Origin: Breoghania sp.
GTDB taxonomy: Bacteria; Pseudomonadota; Alphaproteobacteria; Rhizobiales; Stappiaceae
Assembly: GCF_963674635.1 (NCBI RefSeq)
Contig: NZ_OY771475.1
Coordinates: 2,046,001 to 2,110,000 of the forward strand
Length of the DNA: 64,000 nt
Reading direction: 5' to 3'
Numbering within the stretch: position 1 is the stretch's first letter; each line of letters begins with the position of its first letter. Shown here piece after piece: positions 1-8,373 of the stretch. Made by a program: the position numbers and the translations under genes. The notes under the pieces are model-generated. The model saw only the letters and a program-made list of their open reading frames with translations, did not search any database and had not been told where the DNA came from.

Positions 1-791
1 TTGAGGGTCTCCTCCTCGTCCATCGTGCCATCTTCGGCCGCCGCCAGCGCCATGGAGATGGGCCCGTCGCCCGGGTTCGCCTTCAACCGTTCAAGATGCT
101 CCTTCACGAACTGCTTGAAGTCCTTGTTGGACTGCTTGGCGTTGCGCTTCTGCTCCGGCGTCATGACGATGTTGCCGAGCCAGGAGAGATCGGAAATCCA
201 CTTGCCGATCTGGCCTTCCATCTCCTCCGGGATCTCGAAGAGCTTCAGCGAAATCCGGTTGGGCAAGGGATTGCCGAGACCCGCCATGAAATCGAAGGGC
301 TCGCCGACCGGCATCTCGTCCAGCAGCTTGCGGCACTCGTCCTCGATCATCGGCAAATGGCGCATCATGTCGCGCGGACGGAACGCCTTGTCGAAGACCC
401 CGCGCATGCGGCGATGATCGGGGGCGTTGGCGTTGATCATCTGCGGCTGGAAGTCGATGAACAGCTCGTAGGTCTCCGGATCGTTCTTGCGGTTTTCCGG
501 ACTGCTCCAGCCATTCGCCCAATAGGTCGTGTCGCGCCCCATGGCCTGCGTCTTGGCCATCTGACCGAATTCCTTGTGCCCCATGACGAAATAGACGCCC
601 GAGACCGGATCGAAATGCACCGGGGCAAGCTCGCGGATCCTCTTCAGGTCCGGATAGGGATTGGTGAGGAAACCGGGATCGGCCAGCATCGTCCACCAGT
701 CGATATTGAAGGAAGGCGGCACGGACGCGACGCGTCCTGCCGCAGCCGCCATCCCGCTTGTTTCGGCACTTTCCAGTTGCGCGTCAGACAT
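1..791 (-). CDS. Cytochrome P450, N-terminal part, cut by window edge
   Basis: The minus-strand frame is open from an ATG at 791 to the left edge and gives about 263 residues of a roughly 400-residue family. It reads like a bacterial class I P450: an N-terminal stretch with DPGFLTNPYPDLKRIRE, then the helix-C heme-propionate signature HRRMR (HxxxR) within APDHRRMRGVFDKAFRPR. The heme-cysteine loop, ExxR motif and I-helix threonine would lie outside the window, so catalytic competence cannot be judged. No membrane anchor is visible, as expected for a soluble bacterial P450 fed by ferredoxin. It probably hydroxylates a substrate of the neighbouring acyl-CoA pathway; that link is inferred from position only. 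Confidence 0.85.
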   Translation of the reverse strand, partial: MSDAQLESAETSGMAAAAGRVASVPPSFNIDWWTMLADPGFLTNPYPDLKRIRELAPVHFDPVSGVYFVMGHKEFGQMAKTQAMGRDTTYWANGWSSPENRKNDPETYELFIDFQPQMINANAPDHRRMRGVFDKAFRPRDMMRHLPMIEDECRKLLDEMPVGEPFDFMAGLGNPLPNRISLKLFEIPEEMEGQIGKWISDLSWLGNIVMTPEQKRNAKQSNKDFKQFVKEHLERLKANPGDGPISMALAAAEDGTMDEEETL

Positions 792-929
792 GAGTACGCT
801 CCGGTCAAATTCCTGTTAGAAATCATCGAACCGCAACAAGATTGCGGATACAGGCAATACACGCAAAGATAGGTTCTTCCGCGATAGTGCCCTTGCGTTT
901 CCCGTCACGCAAGACGCGGAACGGCTTCT

Positions 930-1742
930 TCAGGCGCGATGGGCATAGATGTGAAAAACGGCCGCCCCACCCTGCGCCATCGGGTGATCGCCGATGACGG
1001 TCTTGTATCCGCGCGCCTCAAGCTCCTCGCGAATGGTCTTCAGTTCCTCCGGCCCGCGATGGACCTCCACCAGAAGCTGGCGGATCTTCGGCCACAAACC
1101 TTCGCCGATACCGTCCAGAACCGGGCGCTCCTGCCCCTCGGTATCGATCTTGAGAAGGTCGATCTCGTCGATCCCGAACCGCGCGACCACATTGTCGAGC
1201 GTGTCGACATCGACGGTGACGGTTTCCTTGCGGAAAAGCTGATCGATGAAGGCTTCTTCATCGAGACGATCATGGGCGCCGGTCTTGTCGATGATCGCCC
1301 GGATATCCTCGCTGGCGCCCTGCCCGAAAAGAAGACTGCGCAGGCCACCGGCAAGGGTCTCGCCGACGGCGCTGTCACCGGTGGAAAGCGCCGACAGTGC
1401 GGGATAGTGATCGAACTCGGCCCGGCCGGGAGCCGCTCCCAGCGCCACACGGCAGGCTTCCACCATCCCGCCCATGCGCTCGGAGTTGTTCTTCAATGCC
1501 TCGAAGGCGGCGGGCATGGGTTCAAAGGCATAGATGCGCGCATCCGGGCACAGGTCGTGCAGCCGCAGACAGAAGAGCCCGATATTCGCGCCGACATCGA
1601 AAAAGACGCCATCCACCGGCAGATCGAGCCCGCGTTCGGTAAGATCGTCGGAGACGATCTCGTGCCAGCCGAAGCCAACCTCATAGGCGTTGACGCAATG
1701 GATCCGCCGCCCATCGGGAAGTTCTGTCATCGCAATGCTCAT
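930..1742 (-). CDS. FkbM family SAM-dependent methyltransferase
   Basis: 270 residues. A Rossmann-type SAM-binding segment sits near residues 46-60 (FFDVGANIGLFCLRL), followed by the acidic ribose-binding turn YAFEPMP and the FkbM hallmark DLLKIDTEGQE near residue 200. The family O-methylates small molecules, glycans or lipids; the substrate here is unknown. It has the same orientation as the P450 138 bp downstream and is divergent from the TRAP operon. A TetR-type operator lies about 280 bp upstream of its start, so it could belong to the same regulon, but no direct evidence ties it to beta-oxidation. Confidence 0.85.
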   Translation of the reverse strand: MSIAMTELPDGRRIHCVNAYEVGFGWHEIVSDDLTERGLDLPVDGVFFDVGANIGLFCLRLHDLCPDARIYAFEPMPAAFEALKNNSERMGGMVEACRVALGAAPGRAEFDHYPALSALSTGDSAVGETLAGGLRSLLFGQGASEDIRAIIDKTGAHDRLDEEAFIDQLFRKETVTVDVDTLDNVVARFGIDEIDLLKIDTEGQERPVLDGIGEGLWPKIRQLLVEVHRGPEELKTIREELEARGYKTVIGDHPMAQGGAAVFHIYAHRA

Positions 1743-2221
1743 GCGTGGGGTTCCCCTCTGCCTGAACCCGCATCAGCCACCCCCAATCCGCCTGCGCGCC
1801 CGCGAAGGGCCTTGATGCGGATGGCGCGCCGCGACGCCGGCTCCACCTCTAAGCGATTCCCTCATATTGTTCCCTCAAAACGGGCGCGACTTCCATCCCC
1901 TAACGTAAGGATATGCGCGGCCAGGCGCACCCGGTGCCCCGCAACGCCCTGTGGAGCGCGGATTGCGCCTGCTTTTCCGCCCTGATCACAAGGAGAAAGG
2001 TTCTCTGTTGCCTGCGATCCTGACATGTGTCAGGCTTCGCGCCGTCCGGATCGGCTCGGGAGCATGATCGGCGGGCGCGTCCGGGGTTGGGAGTTCCGGG
2101 CGGGCGCGGGGATCGGCCAGGCCGGACACAAGGAAAAAGGCGGTGTGGTCCTGAACGGGCTCTGCCGGAACGACAAGAGGCGCCGGAGTTGGGCCGCCTG
2201 TTCACTTTGAGGGAGGACTCC
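1743..2221. other. Divergent intergenic region, FkbM / TRAP operon
   Basis: 479 bp without a convincing gene. An in-frame upstream extension of dctP reaches back to about 2027, but it lacks a ribosome site and would bury the Tat signal, so it is not used. The only clear element is the palindromic operator at 2019-2034. The remainder shows no repeats or RNA-like structure that I can recognise. Confidence 0.6.
2019..2034. promoter_or_regulatory. Palindromic operator A (putative TetR site)
   Basis: CCTGACATGTGTCAGG has perfect 7-bp arms (CCTGACA/TGTCAGG) around a 2-bp centre. It is the best match of a 16-bp palindrome repeated at 18813, 19018, 21127 and 25505. It lies about 190 bp upstream of dctP, so it would control the TRAP operon, the divergent FkbM gene, or both. 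Confidence 0.75.
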
Positions 2222-3313
2222 ATGACGAATACCACTGACGGGACCACTGAGGGGACCACCAACGCGCGCGCGGGCAAGACGACCGGCGGCACGAACCGGC
2301 GCGCCCTGCTGCGCGGGGCCGGCATCGCGGCGCTGGCCGCACCGGCTTTCATCGGCAAGGGCATGGCTCAGGGCTCGGTGCGCTGGCGTGTGCAGTCGCA
2401 CTGGCCCAAGGCGTCAAGCTCGTTCACCGCGAGCCTCGGCGTTCTGGCGGACGAGGTTTCCAAGCGCACCGACGGCGCTTTCAAACTGGAGCTTTTCGGC
2501 GCGGGCGAATTCGCCAAGGGTCCGGGCATCTATGATCTGGTGCGCAAGGGCGTGGTTGCCATGGGCACCATCAGCCCCTCCTACATCCAGGACGATGCGC
2601 AGGCCGCCTCGTTCCTCTATGGCATTCCCGGCACGCTGCGCGAAAGCTGGGAGATGCAGCACATCGTCAAGAACCTCGGCATCGAGGCGCTGGTCAATGA
2701 GGACCTCACCAAGCAGGGCGTGCAGATCCTGGCCGAAAAGGTGCTGCCGACGGAACTGACGGTCACCAAGAAGATCGAAAACGTGGACGATTTCCGCGGG
2801 CTGAAGCTGCGCTCTTCCGGCACGATGCTGGACTATCTCGCCAAGGCGGGCGCGGCTCCGCAGTACATTCCCGGCTCGGAGCTCTATCAGGCGCTCTCCT
2901 CCGGCACCGTTGACGGCGCGCATTGGGGCGCAGCGGTTGGCGCGAAGTCCATGTCGCTCTGGGAGGTCTGCAAGTATCACGTCAAGCCGCCGCTGGCGCA
3001 GACGACGGATGCCTTCATCCTCAACATGAACGAGCTCGAAAAGCTCGATGACGCCATGCGCGTGGCGCTTCTCGATGCCATCGAGACCCGCTTCTACGCC
3101 CGCTCGGTGGAATATGTGCATGCCGAAGCGATCGCGCTTTCGCAGGGCATCGCGGAAAATGGCCTTGAGGTCATCACCCTGCCGCAGGACGTGCTCGACC
3201 TTCTCGCCAAGGCTTCCATCGAGATCCTCGATACGGAAGCCCAGAAGGGCGATCGGGCTGAACAGGCCGCCGATATCTACAAGGGCCTGATGCGCGACCT
3301 CGGCTACGCCTGA
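2222..3313 (+). CDS. dctP: TRAP transporter substrate-binding protein (DctP family), Tat-exported
   Basis: 363 residues. The ATG at 2222 follows an ideal GAGGGAGGA ribosome site; the longer frame back to 2027 has none. Residues 26-27 are the twin arginines of a Tat signal (NRRALLRGAG, then a hydrophobic run and a GMA-QG cleavage region near 49), which is common for the TakP-like subset of TRAP receptors. The DctP fold is supported by FRGLKLRSSG in the middle and by the YQALSSGTVDGAHWG segment. Periplasmic receptor for a carboxylate, first gene of a dctPQM operon preceded by operator A. The ligand is unknown; the neighbouring beta-oxidation genes suggest an organic acid. Confidence 0.93.
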   Translation: MTNTTDGTTEGTTNARAGKTTGGTNRRALLRGAGIAALAAPAFIGKGMAQGSVRWRVQSHWPKASSSFTASLGVLADEVSKRTDGAFKLELFGAGEFAKGPGIYDLVRKGVVAMGTISPSYIQDDAQAASFLYGIPGTLRESWEMQHIVKNLGIEALVNEDLTKQGVQILAEKVLPTELTVTKKIENVDDFRGLKLRSSGTMLDYLAKAGAAPQYIPGSELYQALSSGTVDGAHWGAAVGAKSMSLWEVCKYHVKPPLAQTTDAFILNMNELEKLDDAMRVALLDAIETRFYARSVEYVHAEAIALSQGIAENGLEVITLPQDVLDLLAKASIEILDTEAQKGDRAEQAADIYKGLMRDLGYA

Positions 3314-3337
3314 ACGGGGCCTTTGCTCCCTTTGGAG

Positions 3338-3363
3338 AGGGGCCCGACCACGCGGCCCCTTTT
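3338..3363 (+). terminator. Hairpin with short T run between dctP and dctQ
   Basis: AGGGGCC pairs with GGCCCCT around a 9-nt loop and runs into TTTT at 3360-3363. Placed just after the receptor gene, it probably acts as a partial terminator or RNA stabiliser, so that receptor is made in excess over permease, a known arrangement for binding-protein operons. Confidence 0.55.
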
Positions 3364-3441
3364 CGTTTCCACGAAAATCGAAAAACAGGCGTCGGGCGGG
3401 GTCACTCCCGTCCTCTTCGCCGTGGAATGAGGTGCATCTTC

Positions 3442-4035
3442 ATGCAGGCTGTCGCCCGAGCGGTCACGCGCCTGAACCTGTGGATCGGGAAATGGGCGGC
3501 GCTCGCCATCTTTCCCATCTTCATCCTGCTGCTTTGCGACGTGGCGTTGCGCTACATCGTGGGACGGCCCGCCATCTGGACCGCGGAACTGGCGGTGCTG
3601 ATCTTCGGCGCCTACGCCGTGATCGCGGGCGGCAACCTTCTCGCCCGGCGCGGGCACGTCAATGTCGATATCTTCTATGGATCGCTCTCACGGCGGCGCA
3701 AGGCGATGGTCGATATCGCCACCTGGCCGCTCTTCATGCTGTTTGTCACCGTGCTGCTGTGGCAGGGCTGGGAGATCGCCTCAGATTCGCTTGCGACCTT
3801 TGAGCGTTCCAACTCCGTCTGGAAGGCCCCGCTGTGGCCGACCAAGCTCTTCATCCCCCTTGCCGCCGTCCTGTTGCTGGCGCAAGGCGCCGTGCGGCTC
3901 TATGGCGATATCCGCGTGGTGCTGGGACTTCCCGTGGATGAAGACACCTTCGGACGCCAGGAGGAGGAGCCAGAGGTCTTGTCCGTAAATCCCCGCGAAA
4001 CGTCTTCTCATGATGCAAAGGGGAACGGCAAATGA
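3442..4035 (+). CDS. dctQ: TRAP transporter small permease (DctQ)
   Basis: 197 residues from ATG 3442, which has GAGGTG seven bases upstream; an ATG at 3427 in the same frame lacks a ribosome site. Four hydrophobic segments are visible, including WAALAIFPIFILLLCDVALRY and the conserved arginine-containing stretch after the first helix, plus RGHVNVDIFY between helices 2 and 3, typical of DctQ. It is the 4-TM subunit that supports the large DctM subunit. Its stop overlaps the dctM start by 4 bp. Confidence 0.9.
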   Translation: MQAVARAVTRLNLWIGKWAALAIFPIFILLLCDVALRYIVGRPAIWTAELAVLIFGAYAVIAGGNLLARRGHVNVDIFYGSLSRRRKAMVDIATWPLFMLFVTVLLWQGWEIASDSLATFERSNSVWKAPLWPTKLFIPLAAVLLLAQGAVRLYGDIRVVLGLPVDEDTFGRQEEEPEVLSVNPRETSSHDAKGNGK

Positions 4036-5345
4036 GCGTCGAACTCCTGACCCTTCTGTTCTTCGGATCGCTGTTCGTCTTCGTGCTCCTCGGCACCCCG
4101 CTCGCCTTCGTGCTGGGCGGTGTCTCTGTCGTGTTTCTCTATTTCGAGATGGGCACCATCGGCTTCTACCTGCTGTCGTCCAAGATGTGGGAGGCGATGC
4201 ATGATCCCATGCTGATGGCGATCCCGCTCTTCGTCTACATGGCGACATTGCTGGAGAAATCCGGCGTCGCAGGCGATCTCTACGACATGATGCACCAGTG
4301 GTGGGGCGGCGTGCGCGGCGGGCTTGCCATCGGCACGGTGATGATCTGCGTGATCTTCGCGGCCATGTCCGGCATTTCGGGCGCGGCGGTCGTGACGATG
4401 GGCACCATCGCGCTGCCGAAGATGCTGGAGCGCGGCTACGACAAGAAGCTGGCGCTGGGCGCGATCAACGCGGGCGGCGGCTGGGGCATCCTGATCCCGC
4501 CTTCCATCCTGATGGTGCTGTTCTCGCTGCTCACCGAAGTCTCCGTCGGGCGGCTGTTCGCAGCCGGCATCGGGCCGGGCCTGCTGCTCTTTGCGCTGGT
4601 CTCCGCCTATATCCTGATCCGCTGCTTCTTCCAGCCCAACCTCGCCCCGGCCCTTCCCGTGTCAGAACGCGCGGACTGGGGCACCAAGTTCCGGTCCCTG
4701 AAGGCCGTGATCCTGCCGATCCTGATCGTTCTGTCCGTGCTGGGGGCGATTTTCGGCGGCTTTGCGACCCCGACGGAAGCAGCGGCCATCGGCGTCTTCG
4801 GGGCGCTCGTCGCGACCACGGTGAACGGGCGACTGTCAACCAAGATCATGATGGAGACGGCCTTCTCCACGCTGCAGCTGACGGCGCTCATCATGTGGAT
4901 CCTGTTCGCCGCGCATGCCTTCTCCACCGCCTATACCGCCCTTGGCGCGCAGAGCCTGATCGAGGATCTGATGAGCGATCTGCCCGGCGGCCGGTGGGGC
5001 GCGCTTCTGATGATGCTGAGCACGCTCTTCGTCCTTGGCATGGTGCTTGATCCGGTCGGCATCATGCTGATCACGCTGCCGGTCTTCCTGCCCATCGTGC
5101 AGGCCAACGGCTTCGACCCGATCTGGTTCGGCATCCTCTTCATCATCATGATGGAGGTGGGCTACATGACGCCGCCCTTCGGCTTCAACCTGTTCTACCT
5201 GCGCGGTGTCGCGCCTCCGGGCGTGACCATGGGCGACATCTACGCATCGGTGATCCCTTACGTGCTGGTGACGCTTCTGGGCGTGGCGCTGATCATGATT
5301 TTCCCGGAAATCGCGCTCTACGCACCGCGGCTGTTCTTCAGCTGA
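4032..5345 (+). CDS. dctM: TRAP transporter large permease (DctM)
   Basis: 437 residues, almost entirely hydrophobic with about 12 membrane segments, the usual DctM size. Family signatures include SGISGAAVVTMGTIALP, GGGWGILIPPSI, ATPTEAAAIGVFGAL and the late MTPPFGFNLFYL. It forms the sodium-driven translocation channel with DctQ. It starts in an ATGA overlap with dctQ and is followed by a strong terminator, so dctPQM is a closed operon. Confidence 0.95.
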   Translation: MSVELLTLLFFGSLFVFVLLGTPLAFVLGGVSVVFLYFEMGTIGFYLLSSKMWEAMHDPMLMAIPLFVYMATLLEKSGVAGDLYDMMHQWWGGVRGGLAIGTVMICVIFAAMSGISGAAVVTMGTIALPKMLERGYDKKLALGAINAGGGWGILIPPSILMVLFSLLTEVSVGRLFAAGIGPGLLLFALVSAYILIRCFFQPNLAPALPVSERADWGTKFRSLKAVILPILIVLSVLGAIFGGFATPTEAAAIGVFGALVATTVNGRLSTKIMMETAFSTLQLTALIMWILFAAHAFSTAYTALGAQSLIEDLMSDLPGGRWGALLMMLSTLFVLGMVLDPVGIMLITLPVFLPIVQANGFDPIWFGILFIIMMEVGYMTPPFGFNLFYLRGVAPPGVTMGDIYASVIPYVLVTLLGVALIMIFPEIALYAPRLFFS

Positions 5346-5372
5346 GAAACGGGCGCCCCGATAGCCCAAAAG

Positions 5373-5407
5373 AAAAGCGCCCCCGGAGAGATCCGGGGGC
5401 GCTTTTT
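5373..5407. terminator. Strong bidirectional terminator between converging operons
   Basis: An 11-bp GC-rich stem, GCGCCCCCGGA / TCCGGGGGCGC with a GAGA loop, is flanked by AAAA on one side and TTTTT on the other. It can therefore stop both the plus-strand TRAP operon (ends 5345) and the 13-gene minus-strand operon (ends 5473). Confidence 0.9.
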
Positions 5408-5472
5408 GCGTTTCAGTCCTGAGAGCCGCGCGGTCCTCGTCCTGGACGGGATTTCCCGTCGACCGGGTCGGG

Positions 5473-7167
5473 TCAATCCAATTGGGACAGTTTCTGGATT
5501 TCGGCCAGCGCCTCGGCGTCACGGGCCGCCAGTTCGGCGACTTCCTTCCACTGCAGCTTGCCGCTGGCATTACGCGGCAGGGTGTCCGTGAACACCACCT
5601 GGCGCGGCACCTTGTAGGCGGCCATGTGTTCGCGGCACCAACTGATCAGCTCTTCCTCGCTCACCTCCCCGCGCAAGACCGCATAGGCGATCACGCTTTC
5701 GCCGCGTCGCGGATCGGGGCGGCCAACGACGCAGATTTCGGCAATCGCCGGATGATCGTGCAGGATCGCCTCCACCTCCGTCGGCCAGACCTTGAAGCCA
5801 GAGGCGTTGATCATGCGCTTCATGCGGTCGACGATGTAGAAATAGCCCTCTTCGTCATAGCGCCCGATATCGCCTGTGCGCAGGAAGGACTTGCCATCCA
5901 GTTCGACAAAGGCGTCCCGGGTGGCGGCCGGGTTGTTCCAGTAACCCAGGAAAACCTGCGGCGCATTGATGATGATCTCGCCCACTTCGCCGGGGCCGAG
6001 TTCCTTGCCCGTTTCCGGGTCGATCACACGGCTGTCCACATCGAAGACTGGAACACCGAGGCACTGCCGGCGCGGGGCATCGATGGGGTTGATGTGGGTG
6101 GCGGCCATGGTCTCCGACATGCCGTAGCCTTCGATATAGTCGAGGCCCGTCAGCTCCTTCAGGCGGCGCGCGATGGGAGCCGGCATGGCGGCCCCACCGC
6201 CGCCAACCACCTGCAGGCTGGACAGGGCGGAGGCGTCCACGTCCGGATCGTTCAGCAGATCGATCATCATGGTGGAAATGCTACGCCAGCGCCCGACGGC
6301 GTGGCGGCGGATGAGCTGGGCGGCGACGCGCCTGTCCCAGCGCGACATGAGGACCACTGTCTCTCCGACGAAAATGGGCCCGTTCATCGAGCCCTGCATA
6401 CCGGTGACGTGGAAGAGCGGCAGAACGGCAAGAGAGGGCGAACCGAGACCGCGCGGGTTCCAGATGACACCGCCCACAATCGTCGTCATGACGGTGCGAT
6501 GCGAGTGCATGCAGCCCTTCTGCTGCCCCGTCGTGCCGGAGGAATAGGGGATGACGGCGAGATCGTCCGCGCCGGCGGTGATCGGACCCGGCATCAATCC
6601 CATGGCCTCCGCTGCGGGCCAGCCAAGCGTTCCGGGAATGTCGTAGTCCTCGCGCCCGGCAACTTCCAGACCTGCGGGAAGCGGTGTCTCCGGGTCCCGG
6701 CCCGCCTTGTCGGCATAGGCGGCGACGAGCATATGCGCGAGCCGTCCGGCTTTCGCGAAAGGTGCGATGTGGGCGAGCAGCTCCTGCCCGACCAGCGCAA
6801 CGCTCGCGCCAGTGTCGGCGATCAGGTGATCCAGCTCATGGTCGCGGTTCATCGGGTTGACCGGCACGACCACCGCATCGGCTCTCAGGATCGCGTAATA
6901 GCCGATGATGAACTGGGGGCTGTTCTGCATGTAGAGTAGGACGCGATCGCCCTTGGCAACCCCCGCCTCATCTTGAAGCCAGCCCGCGATACGCAGCACC
7001 GTCTCCTGCAGCTCGCGATAGGTGATGTCCGCGCCGTAGTAATGGATCGCGGTCGCGTCGGGCGTTTTTTCGGCCGTCAGGCGCAGGTTTTCCGACAGAT
7101 TGCGCTCGGGCACGTCGATATGGTGCGGTACTCCGGCTGGCCACACTCCAAGATGCCGGTCAAACAT
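5473..7167 (-). CDS. Acyl-CoA synthetase (AMP-forming)
   Basis: 564 residues from the ATG at 7167, which follows GGGAGGG; an ATG 11 codons earlier is less well placed. ANL-superfamily motifs appear in order: the phosphate loop YSSGTTGQQKG, the aromatic/adenine motif GYGMSET, the hinge region RTGDIGRYDEEGYFYIVDR and the C-terminal catalytic lysine in NASGKLQW. It activates a carboxylic acid to its CoA ester using ATP, the entry step of the pathway. It is the last gene of the minus-strand operon. Chain length and substrate cannot be read from the sequence. Confidence 0.93.
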   Translation of the reverse strand: MFDRHLGVWPAGVPHHIDVPERNLSENLRLTAEKTPDATAIHYYGADITYRELQETVLRIAGWLQDEAGVAKGDRVLLYMQNSPQFIIGYYAILRADAVVVPVNPMNRDHELDHLIADTGASVALVGQELLAHIAPFAKAGRLAHMLVAAYADKAGRDPETPLPAGLEVAGREDYDIPGTLGWPAAEAMGLMPGPITAGADDLAVIPYSSGTTGQQKGCMHSHRTVMTTIVGGVIWNPRGLGSPSLAVLPLFHVTGMQGSMNGPIFVGETVVLMSRWDRRVAAQLIRRHAVGRWRSISTMMIDLLNDPDVDASALSSLQVVGGGGAAMPAPIARRLKELTGLDYIEGYGMSETMAATHINPIDAPRRQCLGVPVFDVDSRVIDPETGKELGPGEVGEIIINAPQVFLGYWNNPAATRDAFVELDGKSFLRTGDIGRYDEEGYFYIVDRMKRMINASGFKVWPTEVEAILHDHPAIAEICVVGRPDPRRGESVIAYAVLRGEVSEEELISWCREHMAAYKVPRQVVFTDTLPRNASGKLQWKEVAELAARDAEALAEIQKLSQLD

Positions 7168-7248
7168 CGGATTTCCCTCCCCTTTTTGTTCTCTCCTCAC
7201 ATCCCGCGCATCGTCTGCTGAAAAGCGACGGGCGGGGACGCGGCTGGT

Positions 7249-7686
7249 TTAACTGCCCGGCAATGCGCTCTTTCGATATCTGAAGACCGCGCTTCCCTTC
7301 GCCAGCACTTCACCGGTCTCATCCGTCACGCGACCTTCCGCGAAATAGGTCGACTTGCCGCCACCCGTGCGCCAGCCCTCCGCGATCAGCAGCTTGCCCT
7401 TGGGCCGCGACAGATAGTTGGTGGTCAGCGACAGGGTGATGGCGCTGCGGCGCACATCCTTGTCGCCGGTGTAACAGCCCGCAAAGCCCATCACCGTATC
7501 GAGCAGCACGGCATAGACTCCGCCATGGGGAATGCCGTGGCGGTTGTCGAATTCCCCGGTGATGGGCAGTTCAAACCGCGCCCAGTCCGGCTTCCAGCCA
7601 ACCATGCGGAACCCGATCATGTCCTGGAAGGGATAGGTCGGCTCTTCGATAAGCGCAGTGTCGATCACGTCATCCATCGGCGTCAT
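7249..7686 (-). CDS. PaaI-family hotdog thioesterase
   Basis: 145 residues, a single hotdog domain. The PaaI-type core NRHGIPHGGVYAVLLDTVMG carries the HGG turn and the acidic residue of the central helix. Such enzymes hydrolyse aberrant or dead-end acyl-CoAs and release CoA, a housekeeping role in ring- or chain-degradation operons. It is followed 81 bp later by the acyl-CoA synthetase. The start could be ATG 7686 or ATG 7677. Confidence 0.85.
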   Translation of the reverse strand: MTPMDDVIDTALIEEPTYPFQDMIGFRMVGWKPDWARFELPITGEFDNRHGIPHGGVYAVLLDTVMGFAGCYTGDKDVRRSAITLSLTTNYLSRPKGKLLIAEGWRTGGGKSTYFAEGRVTDETGEVLAKGSAVFRYRKSALPGS

Positions 7687-7698
7687 GTCCAGTCTTGC

Positions 7699-8373
7699 TC
7701 AGGCATAGGTGAGAAGCCGCGCATCCGCGCGCTCACGCATATGCGGCGTTTCGTTGAAGGCGTGCAGGTAGCGGGCATCCGGGCCGCCCACCAGCCGGGA
7801 GACCGCGCAGTTCTTCATCTGAAGCTGCAACAGGATCATCTGTTCGGCAGGCGCCGAGAGCGCATCGACAAGAAGCCGCGAAATCGCGCCGCCGGAGCTG
7901 ACGGCGAGCACCGGCCCGCCCGCCGCCTCGGAGGCCGCGAGCATGGCATCGCGGGCGGCCAGAACGCGGGCGGTGAAGGCGGAAAAGCTCTCCGGCGGGC
8001 CGTCGACCTCGTCCTTCTGCCAGGCGATCACGGTCTCGCGCAGAATGCGGAAGTAGGTGCGCCGGTCGCGGCGCTCTTCCTCGCTGAGCCCGCCGGGAAA
8101 GCGGGCGGCCAGAAGCGCGGAGGCGTCAAACTCGTTCAGGCCCTCATGGATCACCGCATGCTGCGGATCGAGGCCGAGCGCGGGGGCCATGCCGTCCAGC
8201 GTTTCGCGGTGACGGCGCTGGGCGCCGCGAAAAACGCAGTCCGGCGCAAATCCCTGCGCGGCCAGCGCCGCCCCAAGGCGGGACGCCTGTTCATGGCCGA
8301 GCGGCGACAGGCGGTCGTAATCCGCCTGTCCGAACGAGGCTTGCCCGTGACGAACCAGAACAAGCTCGCTCAT
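7699..8373 (-). CDS. Histidine phosphatase family protein (phosphoglycerate-mutase fold)
   Basis: 224 residues from ATG 8373, which overlaps the stop of the upstream gene by 4 bp (ATGA). The N-terminus LVLVRHGQASFGQADYDRLS contains the RHG motif with its catalytic histidine, and SSGGAISRLL carries the C-terminal segment, where the usual second catalytic histidine (SHGG) is replaced by Ser-Ser-Gly-Gly. This may lower or alter phosphatase activity. Its place inside a beta-oxidation operon that also has a linked kinase is suggestive; the substrate is unknown. Confidence 0.85.
   Translation of the reverse strand: MSELVLVRHGQASFGQADYDRLSPLGHEQASRLGAALAAQGFAPDCVFRGAQRRHRETLDGMAPALGLDPQHAVIHEGLNEFDASALLAARFPGGLSEEERRDRRTYFRILRETVIAWQKDEVDGPPESFSAFTARVLAARDAMLAASEAAGGPVLAVSSGGAISRLLVDALSAPAEQMILLQLQMKNCAVSRLVGGPDARYLHAFNETPHMRERADARLLTYA

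Noticed and set aside
2027..2221. N-terminal extension of dctP
   Set aside because: It lacks a ribosome site, overlaps the operator region and would place the twin-arginine signal far from the N-terminus; ATG 2222 is much better placed.
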